A DNA stretch of 26,288 nucleotides from Discostella pseudostelligera (lineage: Eukaryota > Bacillariophyta > Thalassiosirophyceae > Thalassiosirales > Thalassiosiraceae): NCBI GenBank assembly GCA_036940085.1, contig JALLBK010000149.1, forward strand, positions 1 through 26,288, in the 5' to 3' direction. A program made the translations under genes and the position numbers. How positions within the stretch are numbered: position 1 is the stretch's first letter; every line of letters starts with the position of its first letter. The notes beneath the pieces were generated by a model. The model was given only the letters and a program-made list of their open reading frames with translations, was not told the origin of the DNA and ran no database searches. Below are positions 9,966 to 18,909 of the stretch, in pieces.

Positions 9966-10385
9966 AATTCTCACCACTCCCCAAGTGTTAAGCAATGTCA
10001 GCGCCAGGGAAAGCAAGTTCGTGAAGTGTGAGTAGCAGATTCCAGGGGCAGCAGATGATATGAGAAGCCAGTATCCTGAATCAAATCAAACTTACTCCTA
10101 TTAAATTCAAGATGGTCATGCTGGCGGCCGGCGGCTGGATGATGGTCGGTGCACGGTGCCACGTTCACGTGTTTCGTAGAGCAAAAAGGGATTGGCGCGC
10201 ATTTTTGAAATTTGGCGGGAAGACATCCATGGGCGCGCCATTTTGATAATAATGGCGGGAACCATGCGATTCTCTTCTTTTCGTCATCGCTGGCTGCTCC
10301 TGCTCGCTTTCACCACTTCCACCTTTCACTTCCACCTCAAATAATTATCTCAAATCTTCCACCCGTATCACTATCACCTTCAACC
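9966..10385. promoter_or_regulatory. Divergent promoter, sulfotransferase / repeat protein
   Basis: This 420-base region is rich in E2F-like words. ATTGGCGCGC lies at 10191-10200, TTTGGCGGGAAG at 10211-10222, a GGCGCGCC palindrome at 10232-10239, and AATGGCGGGAACC at 10251-10263. All lie 120-200 bases before the start of the repeat protein. The left part (9966 to about 10090) stays open in the sulfotransferase frame but has no ATG. Confidence 0.5.
10211..10222 (+). promoter_or_regulatory. E2F-like element TTTGGCGGGAAG
   Basis: One of several GGCGGGAA/GGCGCGC words packed into 10191-10263. It lies 164 bases before the repeat-protein ATG and 246 bases before the sulfotransferase start. Confidence 0.45.
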
Positions 10386-11441
10386 ATGGCGAAGTTGACG
10401 ATCCTAGTATTCCTAGTAGCAGCATGTGCTGTCGAGGTCCTCGGCTTTGCACCATCCCATAACCATAATATCATCTCTCCAACGGCATACTACACGCGAG
10501 CCGCATCCTTCCTTCACAGCAGCAGCCCTTCTGCATCAGACGATACCGACGACACCAACTCCGCTTCTGCAGATGAACTCAGCGTCGAGGAACAACAAAA
10601 AATTGGCAATCTCGTCGCCGACGAGGAATGGGCAGGTCTGTCCATGGAACTTGCCGACGTTGTGCGCACTGCCGTTATTGAAGATCTAAAGAAGAATTCG
10701 AGAGATTTCCTTGGAAAGGAAGATTATTTAGTGGGTGACTTCTCGAAGGAGATTGACAAACGTGTCAAGGCGGAGATTGCCAAGATTCGAGAGAAGGATG
10801 AATATGAGGTTAGTATTGAGCTTTCATTTATGTTATTTTGTTGTGTTGTGTTCTTCTGCTCTTTTGCTTGATGTGCTCTAACAGTTATGCGCTTTGCTCG
10901 TCTGGGCATTCAACTTGTGGCCATATCCAAATACGTGCATTTTGGACACTGTAATATAAATACTGGTAGCTGGGCGATCTCTCGGTTGTACTCGATGGCA
11001 AAGTGAAAGAACTAGTCTGTGAAATGAGTGGCAAGGAAGAATACGAATTCGGGGATTTGAGCATCGAAATCGACAAGAGGGTGAAGGAGTCGGTGGCCTC
11101 ATTCTGTGGCAAAGAATCGTACGAATTCGGTGACTTGTCAAAAGAGCTGGCCAAACGCATGAAATCGGGCGTGGCAAGCTACACGGGCAAATCTGGGTAT
11201 AAATTTGGTGACATTACAAAGACGGCTTTGAAGAATTTGTCGGGGAAGGAGGATTATCAGGTGAGTTGGGACGGTTGGACCCATCTGAACGACTAGGTAG
11301 TTCGTGCACCCATTTTACCCATGATGTTTTGTTGTCTCATGTGTCTATGCGTTCTTGGATATTGCACTCAACATTGTGTTTTAGTTTGGTGATGTGACAA
11401 AGAAGTTCTTGGGAAATGTGTTCAACAAAGATAAGAAATAG
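10386..11441 (+). CDS. Secreted/plastid-directed tandem-repeat protein (Y-x-FGDLSKE repeats), three exons
   Basis: Exons 10386-10808, 10970-11260 and 11385-11441 give 256 residues; both introns are GT-AG and phase 0. Residues 1-20 form a signal peptide followed by FAP, the diatom plastid-import motif, so a plastid location is likely. Residues 25-60 are Ser/Asp-rich. From residue 110 the protein consists of six repeats starting at 110, 136, 162, 188, 214 and 233. Their pattern is GKEDYEFGDLSKEIDKRVK plus a short helix-like linker. The first four are exactly 26 residues, the fifth 19, and the last runs to the stop. Both introns fall after residue 6 of a repeat. I do not recognise a named domain, and the function is unknown. 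The alternating acidic and basic residues suggest amphipathic helices that could bind membranes or a partner. The ATG chosen is the one followed directly by the signal peptide. Confidence 0.75.
10713..11441 (+). repeat. Region coding six FGD-type protein repeats
   Basis: The span includes two introns. Coding units of 78, 78, 78, 78, 57 and 75 bases (the last with its stop) carry the invariant core Tyr-x-x-Gly-Asp. The third and fourth units are the most alike in protein sequence, which may point to recent duplication, while units 5 and 6 are degenerate. Confidence 0.8.
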
Positions 11442-11618
11442 ACGTTTGGAATATTGCACAGGATGTTATGTCGAGCATCTTGCATGATTAGGGAATGAAA
11501 ACGAAATGATGAGCCGGAAGGTCAAGAGGCATGCATATCATCACACTTTGCAAAGTTAATCCTACACTCTAAACAATACTTATCGGATTTTCTACAGAGA
11601 TGTGATGTCCTCCATTAT

Positions 11619-13916
11619 TCAGCTTTCGCCATCCGATTCCTCTTCGATGACAACATCTTCCCCACCCTCAAATGCATTTTTCCTAATCTTCACCAAATTA
11701 AGTAGTCCTACCTCACTCACGTAAGTTGCCTTGATGACATCTCCCGGCCTTAGTGATTGATAAATGTCAGACCCCGACACTATGTATCCAAACGGAGCAT
11801 ATTGTCCATCGAGCAGCTCTGATTTTTTGCTTGAGATATCTCGTCCTAACAACGAAAAAAATTCCGATGATCCACCATTCGAGGCTCTGTCTGGGTGATT
11901 CAATGCCACGAGGCCAGGTATATCGAACGACAAGACGGGATCGAGATTAGAATTGCTAGCACTCGCGGTAGTAGAATCAGAAGATGACGACGACGTTGCC
12001 GAGGAAAATGAACGTTGGGAAGAGGATGAGGATGCAAGTCCACTGTATCTAGTTGTCCCTGAATCAGCCATTTCATCGTCGAGACTAGCATATGAAGACG
12101 AATATGTTAATGTGCTCTTTGTTGGGCTTGTCTTATCCAATGTCACCACTTCCAAGGGGATTCTCCTCGGCTTGGCACTGACGAGAAAGAAATCAAAGTT
12201 GAGTGGCGTGTCGGTCATGATAAGATTTCTGTAACAAGTTACAATAACTCACGTGAGCGGGTCATAGAATCCTTCCTGAAACGACCCCAAGATTGGTAAC
12301 ACGACATCCATGGTCATTCGATTTTCATTATACAATGGATCAGTGAGAGGATCAACCATATCCTCTGAGCGAGAACCTCTTCGATCATTGACTCCTTTTG
12401 CAGTATCTTTCTTCAAAGTTTCGGGGAACTCTAATGCTGAATCTTTCAACTCATCAAAGTTGTCTCTCAGCTCTGTAAGATCGTTTAATATCACATTGTC
12501 ACTCGCTATCGGTACCACACCCAACCTTTTCCGCATTGCTCGAACACTCAGGCCGGTGTAAAAATTCCTGACACTCAAATCTACAAAGTTCCCCGCTGTA
12601 ATCGGAGCTGCATATCCATCGGCGACGATGGTTACATTTCCCAATTGTTGTTTGTCATTGCCACTGAAATTTACCCCCAAAGCGGATGTAGATGATGATG
12701 GTCGCTCGAAGGACAGTGTTACGGTGCACCTACCTAACAGTCGAGGGAGATATCCAAACTTTCCACGGGTAGGCACTGCATACGGGAAGGATGGCACGAG
12801 GAGCTCACCCAACTCAGAAAGAGCAAATAATGCCCGTCGCTTTGCATCTGAGAAAGCGTCGGGATCAATAATATCTGTTCCTCCGTCAATATTGTTGTTG
12901 TTGCTATTACGCCTGCTATTTTCCAATCTAGTACGTTCTTCCCCCGATGCAATATCAATCATTTCTTCCAATATAGATCGTAGAGTCTCAACATTCCGTT
13001 CCCCCAACGAAGATTTAGCAATATACAATTCAGTCTGATCTTCTTGATAGAAGACTGGTTCCAAGGAGGAACGTTTTGAATTCAGTAGCGACAGCACGGC
13101 GATGGAATCAGATAATGTTTGTTTCCAACCTGAACTACCCATGGGATAAACCTCCAAATCTTCAATTAATTCTTGCAATTGTCGAAAGACTACATTTTTC
13201 ACGGGTAGCATCTCTAAGAGGCAAGTTTCGACACAATCCCATCGTTTCACATTGGCAAATGGTGTCCACTTTTTAGTTCTGACCAATGAAGAGGAGGTGG
13301 AGGATGATGTTGATGAAGACGACGAGGATGAAGATCGCTCACGTCGTCTATCTGCCCGTTCTTGCTGTCTTTGTTGGGAAATAAGACGCTGTCGTTGGGC
13401 ATATGGCATATTGTTGTTATTTCGGAGAGAAAAGTATCCATCGCCTAATGAAGTATCGGCGCTAGCAGCTTGTGTCGCTGTTGGACAGATTGTGGATGCG
13501 AATAATAATTGTTGTAGGACGAAATGTCGTCGTGTATTGACTGCGGGGAAAATTGATGGTTCGATGACATTATTTGTGTGTGATTCTATGTTAGCCATGG
13601 GACACTCGAACTCATGATGTGAGTCATCGTCGTGTCGAGATGAAGACGGTGATGAATTGATGTAGTGTCTAAATCTCGAGCGGCATTTCAGAATTCTTAT
13701 TGGCGGTGATTGAATACTCACAAACGCAGCGGTGGCAGTAGAACATAGCGACAGTGTCAGGATAGTAAGAAGCCAAGTTGTTCCAACTGCACACGATATT
13801 GTTATTGACCAGCGGACGGAATCGGAATTGTCTAGACTGCGTAGGCGATCATCTGACCTTGGCTTCCGTTTACGTTCCGCTGACATCGTTTTCGTAGTGG
13901 GCGATCGAGGAGCCAT
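11619..13916 (-). CDS. CYP38/TLP40-like thylakoid-lumen cyclophilin, two exons
   Basis: In plants this family helps assemble and repair photosystem II from the thylakoid lumen. Exons 13916-12253 and 12177-11619 (intron 75 nt, GT-AG) give 740 residues. A hydrophobic signal segment (about 35-62) ends in ATAAFVS, and a second signal NTRRHFVLQQLLF with Arg129-Arg130 ends in TATQA. Together they form an ER/plastid plus twin-arginine lumen presequence. A helical region (about 220-350) resembles the N-terminal helices of CYP38. GRCTVTLSF and GYAAPITAGNFVDL (about 433-446) open the cyclophilin fold, and exon 2 holds NGGSSEFF and GQYAPFGYIVSG. Classical catalytic Arg/Phe/His residues are not evident, as in plant CYP38. 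A Ser-rich insertion (about 620-670) separates KPRRIPLEVV from FDIPGLVALNHP. Met 13916 gives the longest frame; a second Met lies 10 residues later. Confidence 0.8.
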
Positions 13917-14208
13917 GATGTTGGTGCGGGCGTTGGTGGCTAGGACTGGACGAAGCAGAGCCGCTGTGCGGCAGTGTGGAGGTTGGCTTTGGCTACCTAT
14001 GGTACCATAGTGTTTCGGCGCCCATCGTCATCGTCGTAGCCGTCGCCGTCGCCGTCGCCGTTTCGGGACCGAGCGAGGTCGGCGAAGATGGCGGGAAGAA
14101 AGGTCTGGCGATAATAGCGGTTGTGGCAGGGTTTCCCGCCAAATCACCAATCACCTCGCTAGCTCCGCTCCATCCATCAACCATCAACTCTCTTGCAGTG
14201 ATTTTACC
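13917..14208. promoter_or_regulatory. Divergent promoter, CYP38-like / CxxCxxCC protein
   Basis: A 292-base region with a CGTCGC hexanucleotide repeat (about 14037-14060), a TGGCGGGAA on the plus strand at 14089-14097, and a full TTTGGCGGGAAAC on the minus strand at 14131-14143. The two GGCGGGAA words face each other about 35 bases apart. Confidence 0.5.
14131..14143 (-). promoter_or_regulatory. E2F-like element TTTGGCGGGAAAC
   Basis: A perfect E2F-type word on the minus strand, 66 bases before the ATG of the CxxCxxCC protein. A partner TGGCGGGAA lies upstream in the opposite orientation at 14089-14097. Confidence 0.45.
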
Positions 14209-14973
14209 ATGATCACTACCACTACCATGTTCCTCATCGCAGTAGCTACTCTACTTGCCGATCAATCCCATGCCTTATCATTAGATAAAAAGCCATTCCT
14301 GCGTAGAATACGATCGGCCATTGCACCCTTCACTCTCCCTTGGTACGAAGAAGGATTGAACTTTTCATGCACCGGTTGTGGCAAATGTTGCAAGGTCGAT
14401 GGGGACGTATGGTTGGCTCCCGAGGAAGTTAACAATATCATGGCCCATTTAGGATACAGCAACGATATCTCTAAGAAGAAGAAGGATGATGAGTCATCTA
14501 TAACTGACTTTCGAAAGAAATATATCATGGCCGAGGTATCTCCTACAGATGGAGACGAGTCACAATCATGGATGTGCCTGAAACGAAAGGAGGGTGCATG
14601 TATTTTCTTAGATCAGAGTGGTCAATGCAGTATATATGCGGCTCGTCCTGTGCAATGTAAAACATATCCCTTTTGGCCAAGTTTGTTGACAGATCTAGAG
14701 GCATGGGAGGAAGAGTCGGTCTTACCAGACAATATTGATATTCGAGAGGGTACGAGTGATCGATATTGGTCTCCTGATCAAGGGGGTTGTGAAGGGATCA
14801 TATTGAGAAAATCAGATGATGATAGTGAAGCTAGCGGTGATGTGCAATATTATGAAGAATCTATTGGCAGCATCGTTGACAGGAAGGAAATTCAATCGAA
14901 AACGAAAGAGGCTGCACGACATTGGAAACGGTTTCCTGTGCAAGAGATAAAAGAGAGCACGTGGTATTTATAG
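14209..14973 (+). CDS. CxxCxxCC (YkgJ-type) zinc/iron-chelating domain protein
   Basis: A single-exon, 254-residue protein. A short signal-like N-terminus (1-23, ending HA-LSL) suggests entry into the secretory or plastid route. The family signature FSCTGCGKCC contains Cys54, Cys57, Cys60 and Cys61. A second cluster follows: Cys123, Cys131, Cys140 and Cys150, in MCLKRKEGAC and in CSIYAARPVQCKTYPFWP. These eight cysteines are the proposed metal ligands of the UPF0153/CxxCxxCC family, whose biochemical role is poorly known. The C-terminal quarter is acidic and then basic and has no known motif. Its stop lies only 32 bases from the stop of the convergent gene, so the two 3' UTRs must overlap. 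An ATG at 14227 (residue 7) is an alternative start. Confidence 0.8.
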   Translation: MITTTTMFLIAVATLLADQSHALSLDKKPFLRRIRSAIAPFTLPWYEEGLNFSCTGCGKCCKVDGDVWLAPEEVNNIMAHLGYSNDISKKKKDDESSITDFRKKYIMAEVSPTDGDESQSWMCLKRKEGACIFLDQSGQCSIYAARPVQCKTYPFWPSLLTDLEAWEEESVLPDNIDIREGTSDRYWSPDQGGCEGIILRKSDDDSEASGDVQYYEESIGSIVDRKEIQSKTKEAARHWKRFPVQEIKESTWYL

Positions 14974-15005
14974 GCGAAGAGAGGTAGATTAGGCTTAATG
15001 TGTAT

Positions 15006-18000
15006 CTAAAACGCTAACCTCTCTACGGTATACGGCAATACTGCAGTTTCTTTCGGCATTGAGAATGAAGCGTTTGGTTTTGCTTCACGGTTTGTGGACC
15101 CTTCGCCAACGACACTGAATAGGTTCAACAATTCCCTCACTTCATGTGCAAATTCCGATTGAGCCATTGTCGAACGAATTGCGTGTTGTATCCTATCAAT
15201 GACCATCCCCCCCTCGTTTGATATCTTAAGAATTGTGCACATGTGAGCGTCGGTGAGTGCAGTTATCCATTGGATGACTCCTAAAAAAGGACCACACTTT
15301 TGCATCGGTGCATCGCAACCTTCCTGTAATAGCTGAGGTCTCCCCACCCTAAGAAGTTTGGCTAGCGTAAGTAAAAGGGTCTCCACCTCACCGCTGGTAG
15401 TAAAACTGACACGCATTGCGTAGGTCAAGAACGATTGATTGCAATTCGAATATGTCACAATCTTCGATGTAAAATCAAGCACAGCTTCGGATAACAGCTT
15501 GGTGCCCATTCGATTGCGACTTTCCTCTTGTCCATCGGACGACTTTGCATTGTATTGGTTCAAAAGTTTGAGGCCACGTTCGGATGCATCTGAGGCAGAT
15601 GGATAGTATGCAACGACATCTTCCACGCTCACGTTTCTGAGAAGGAACCTGAGGATGGATACAAGGACTCCCTCTGGGATGTCTTGTACGTTCTCCAATA
15701 TTGCATTCATAACGTGCAACTTCCCGACGCTGCCGAGTCCGTTCTCAGCCATCGAAATAGTTGGGCAAGCATGCAAAATGGACAAGAATATGTGTTCACG
15801 GGAGTTGAATCTGATACCATAATCCATTCGGGACGAAATCAACCTCGTCCGCAAGATCTCAAGTAACACACTAGTAGCATCGCAGATCGTTTCGTCACTT
15901 TGACGATTGATTGGTGCTCCTGCTCGGCGGAACGAGAGAAGGATGTTAGCGGTTTCCTTGAAGGCCACTTCGAAGAAGCCTTTTGGCATCTCCGCCGCTG
16001 AAGTATTAGTAGCACCGCCTTTTATTCCATTCACCATTGTTTTGCTTTTATCCACCCCGTTTCTGTTGGCATTCGAAACCAGCGCAAAGCAATCTTGATA
16101 TACTTCCCTCCAGCTAATCGAATGTGCACTAGACTTGGATCCTTTCCTGCCTTTGCCATTTACGATTGCTCCATTACCCACCGTGCTACTCCCTTCATGC
16201 TGAATCAACTCTTTGGCGGAGGTGGTCAATAATTTGGATACTTTATCCAGCGCGTCGTCGACTGCTTTACGCTGAACAACAAAGTCAGATTCCCTTGTCT
16301 TGACGATGTTGAGACTTGGCCATGTAGTTATTTCAGTAGGTCCGGATAATGCCGCGAATCTTAGCGCCGAAGCAAGTGAGGTGCAATCAGAAGCAGAGGG
16401 TGCGTTATCAACCCCTGCCGAACTCACGTCGAGTTTGGAATACACGATGTGCAGTAACCCTGTATCTTCGTTCGTCGTTGTCATCAGAGCAATCGAGCCA
16501 TTGGACGCATTCGTCACCATGGCGTGGCATCGTTTGTCATTCAGCATTTTAATTCGAGGAACAATGTTGAAACTTGGATCTGTCTCTTGAGTTGACTTAT
16601 CATCTCTCTCGAGCCAGCACATTGATGACAACTCGGCTTTTCTCCGAAAATCGATGATTCTCAATAACATCACATCAGCTTTTGATGTACCGCGCTTACT
16701 TTTCATCAATACGGCAACAATATTCCGACCTACCATGCCAAAGGAAAATACCATTGCTCTCTGCACATTATGATCCACTGGAAGTGGAAACATTCTCATC
16801 GAATCAATCAATGCACCATTGGATTCAGAGATATTGACAGATGATACGATCCATCTACCTTTACCCTCACCGTGAACAATCAAGATAGAATCTGCATCTG
16901 TGTCTAATTTCACAGCAATATCATTTGCAGGTTTGTCTAGCTGCAATATGTTCTGTGTCGTAAATCTCTCAATGTGAACAGTCGTATGTGCATCTGCATC
17001 TCCTTTGTTGTCAACTCGCAATTGATGGCTGCGGTAAACTACTTGTGCATTGTCCTCGGACAGCAACACAGACTGAACAGTAATACAGAGTGATGACTTA
17101 TCAATTGTACCGATGGCACTCGAGTCAAGCAGCCTCCACCCGCCCATTTTAACTGCGTCGGACGTCTTCCGCCTCTTCGCCACCTTGACTCCAGATCTAC
17201 TAGCGCTACTGGCTTCAACAACCTCGTTCGACGACCCATCGACTAATAGGATTTGAAACTTACTACACATTCCACCAGACTGATGTCGGATGGCAAGCCA
17301 GATAGTTCCATCTTCGCAACATCCTCCAGCGCCAACCGCACCTAGCGTCTCCTTGCCTCCAAGTGATGACGACTGGATGCTAAAAGGTGTCAATATCACA
17401 GCGTTCTTCCCCTCTGGAAGTTTCAAACGACAAGCAATGGCTGCTTCAACAGAATATTCAAGAGCTTCAGTCGTATCCACTGTATTTCTCCTTCCGCCAC
17501 TACCGTTGATCCTACTACCCGCTCCATCAACATCCAAAACATCATCATCCGGACCCGGTAGGATAGAAGACGGCACGGCACTCCATATGGCAACTTCCGC
17601 ACCACCATTCCGTATCGCGTACATGAGATTGGATGCCGGATCGTATTGTGCTCCTGGAGGAATCATGCCAGCAAATGCTGCGGCAGCACCATCATCATCG
17701 GTCCCAGAAGATGTGAATGCATACTGTCCAATGTTCCCACGAAGAAAGAATCGAGAGCTAGCTCCTGGACGAGCAACATATGTCCTTGATTTACTTTCTA
17801 CCAAACTAACATGATCCAACAAGGTGTTGTTGTTGCTGCTGCTCTTCTCACCCTTGTCTTCCATAAACACAACACGATGGGGGGATGTAATGCAAAGGAT
17901 CGGCTCTTTGTCCATCGTAGGATCATGATTGATTTTTCTCCGTTTCTTGCTGGATTTTCTTAATGACGATGATGATGCAGTGACTCTCTCTCGGTGAAAT

Positions 18001-18221
18001 GAACTGTGGCGAGATAATAGTGGCGGGATAAATTGAGCACCCATGACAACCTTATAATCATCTTGGGTGATGTCGTCTTCTTCTGCTGCTGCTTGAGACT
18101 TTTTAGATTTTTTCTTTTGCTTTGTAGAGTCTTCATTGTGGCGGTTACCGCTTGGCCGAGGATATTCGACGGTAGTGCGAGTTTGCTTCCATGTTGTCAA
18201 CATGATGGTATGATGGGTCAC
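15006..18221 (-). CDS. Large uncharacterised protein, possibly NOL11/UTP8-like nucleolar protein
   Basis: A single-exon, 1071-residue protein. A Lys-rich stretch, KQKKKSKKS (about 35-43), looks like a nuclear localisation signal. Residues about 100-600 alternate short hydrophobic strands with polar loops, consistent with a divergent beta-propeller but without clear WD repeats. The C-terminal third is helical. It contains VLVSILRFLLRNVSVEDVV and, close to the end, a segment with QWITALTDAHMCTI. The latter recalls the Trp-Ile-x-x-Leu-Leu-Asp-Ala-His block near the C-terminus of NOL11, a U3 processome component involved in pre-rRNA transcription and processing. The resemblance is from memory and weak. 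The protein could instead belong to a stramenopile-specific family. A second Met, seven residues in, is an equally possible start. Confidence 0.55.
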   Translation of the reverse strand: MTHHTIMLTTWKQTRTTVEYPRPSGNRHNEDSTKQKKKSKKSQAAAEEDDITQDDYKVVMGAQFIPPLLSRHSSFHRERVTASSSSLRKSSKKRRKINHDPTMDKEPILCITSPHRVVFMEDKGEKSSSNNNTLLDHVSLVESKSRTYVARPGASSRFFLRGNIGQYAFTSSGTDDDGAAAAFAGMIPPGAQYDPASNLMYAIRNGGAEVAIWSAVPSSILPGPDDDVLDVDGAGSRINGSGGRRNTVDTTEALEYSVEAAIACRLKLPEGKNAVILTPFSIQSSSLGGKETLGAVGAGGCCEDGTIWLAIRHQSGGMCSKFQILLVDGSSNEVVEASSASRSGVKVAKRRKTSDAVKMGGWRLLDSSAIGTIDKSSLCITVQSVLLSEDNAQVVYRSHQLRVDNKGDADAHTTVHIERFTTQNILQLDKPANDIAVKLDTDADSILIVHGEGKGRWIVSSVNISESNGALIDSMRMFPLPVDHNVQRAMVFSFGMVGRNIVAVLMKSKRGTSKADVMLLRIIDFRRKAELSSMCWLERDDKSTQETDPSFNIVPRIKMLNDKRCHAMVTNASNGSIALMTTTNEDTGLLHIVYSKLDVSSAGVDNAPSASDCTSLASALRFAALSGPTEITTWPSLNIVKTRESDFVVQRKAVDDALDKVSKLLTTSAKELIQHEGSSTVGNGAIVNGKGRKGSKSSAHSISWREVYQDCFALVSNANRNGVDKSKTMVNGIKGGATNTSAAEMPKGFFEVAFKETANILLSFRRAGAPINRQSDETICDATSVLLEILRTRLISSRMDYGIRFNSREHIFLSILHACPTISMAENGLGSVGKLHVMNAILENVQDIPEGVLVSILRFLLRNVSVEDVVAYYPSASDASERGLKLLNQYNAKSSDGQEESRNRMGTKLLSEAVLDFTSKIVTYSNCNQSFLTYAMRVSFTTSGEVETLLLTLAKLLRVGRPQLLQEGCDAPMQKCGPFLGVIQWITALTDAHMCTILKISNEGGMVIDRIQHAIRSTMAQSEFAHEVRELLNLFSVVGEGSTNREAKPNASFSMPKETAVLPYTVERLAF

Positions 18222-18909
18222 TATATGATGTACGCTTCAAGTGTTTGCTTGGAGACTAACATATGTAAGATTAGTGTAAGCAAGGAACGAATAAGATAGA
18301 AGATTTCAGAGGAATATGGAATAGGATAATGCATGTTGACGACGGTGCTCAACAAAATCAACCATCATAACCTACTGCAATGCACTGACCTCTGGCTGTA
18401 AAGTTCAAGTGAAGTCGGAAAATCGGCCAATGGATTCGCAACTCGATGAGTTACGAACGAGGCAGAGCTTCCAGCATGGGGAGATTATGATTACTGCGCA
18501 GTTAAGATACGATGATGATACAGGCACCGACGATGACGGTGGGGAATCGGCTGCGGCGGCATCGATGGTGGTGGTGGATTTTGGATCATGATCTCCTCGC
18601 TTCGTTTGATTTGGTGGCTTCGGGGGCGAGGGAGAATGACAGACGGTGTCGCTATCATTGGCGATGAAAGCTAGGAGTAGTATCTAGGAGTACAAGAGCA
18701 AGAGATATCTCTCTCTCTCTAGAGAGACACGTGCACAAGGCTTTCATACAGTATCGCCAATGATCACATCCATTTTGCGATTAAAAGAGCGAGTCCTTTT
18801 GCCTCCTATGGTGTGGTACGATACGGTCAATACCAGTATTCCATGACCAGGAGAAGAAGCTGTTGATGCCTAGATTGTCGATGCTTTTGAAGTATCCAAA
18901 CTCATTCAC
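18222..18909. promoter_or_regulatory. Divergent intergenic region, large nuclear protein / RUS-like gene
   Basis: This 688-base region lacks the E2F-like word found in the other divergent promoters. It contains overlapping palindromes, AGAGATATCTCT at 18701-18712 and TCTCTCTAGAGAGA at 18714-18727, directly followed by a G-box CACGTG at 18728-18733. A short acidic open frame (18409-18591, from ATG 18409 or 18430) has no recognisable family, and its reality is doubtful; it may be 5' UTR. Confidence 0.4.

Noticed and set aside
9966..10016. Upstream extension of the sulfotransferase to the TTG at 10016
   Set aside because: The frame is open but has no ATG. The ATG at 9965 gives a normal type II anchor. 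A tentative upstream mini-exon from 10114 could not be joined in frame with a reasonable intron.
12229..12252. A 24-nt GT-AG intron in the CYP38-like gene
   Set aside because: The join is in frame, but a better acceptor at 12178 gives a normal 75-nt intron and directly restores the family sequence DPLTAKPRRIPLE. The extra residues of the 24-nt version do not fit the family.
12628..13617. Plus-strand open frames inside the CYP38-like gene
   Set aside because: They are mirror images of a conserved minus-strand protein, with biased composition and no motifs.
18409..18591. Small acidic open frame in the divergent region
   Set aside because: About 60 codons, Asp/Ala-rich, with no recognisable motif. 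It could be 5' UTR, so it was not called as a gene.
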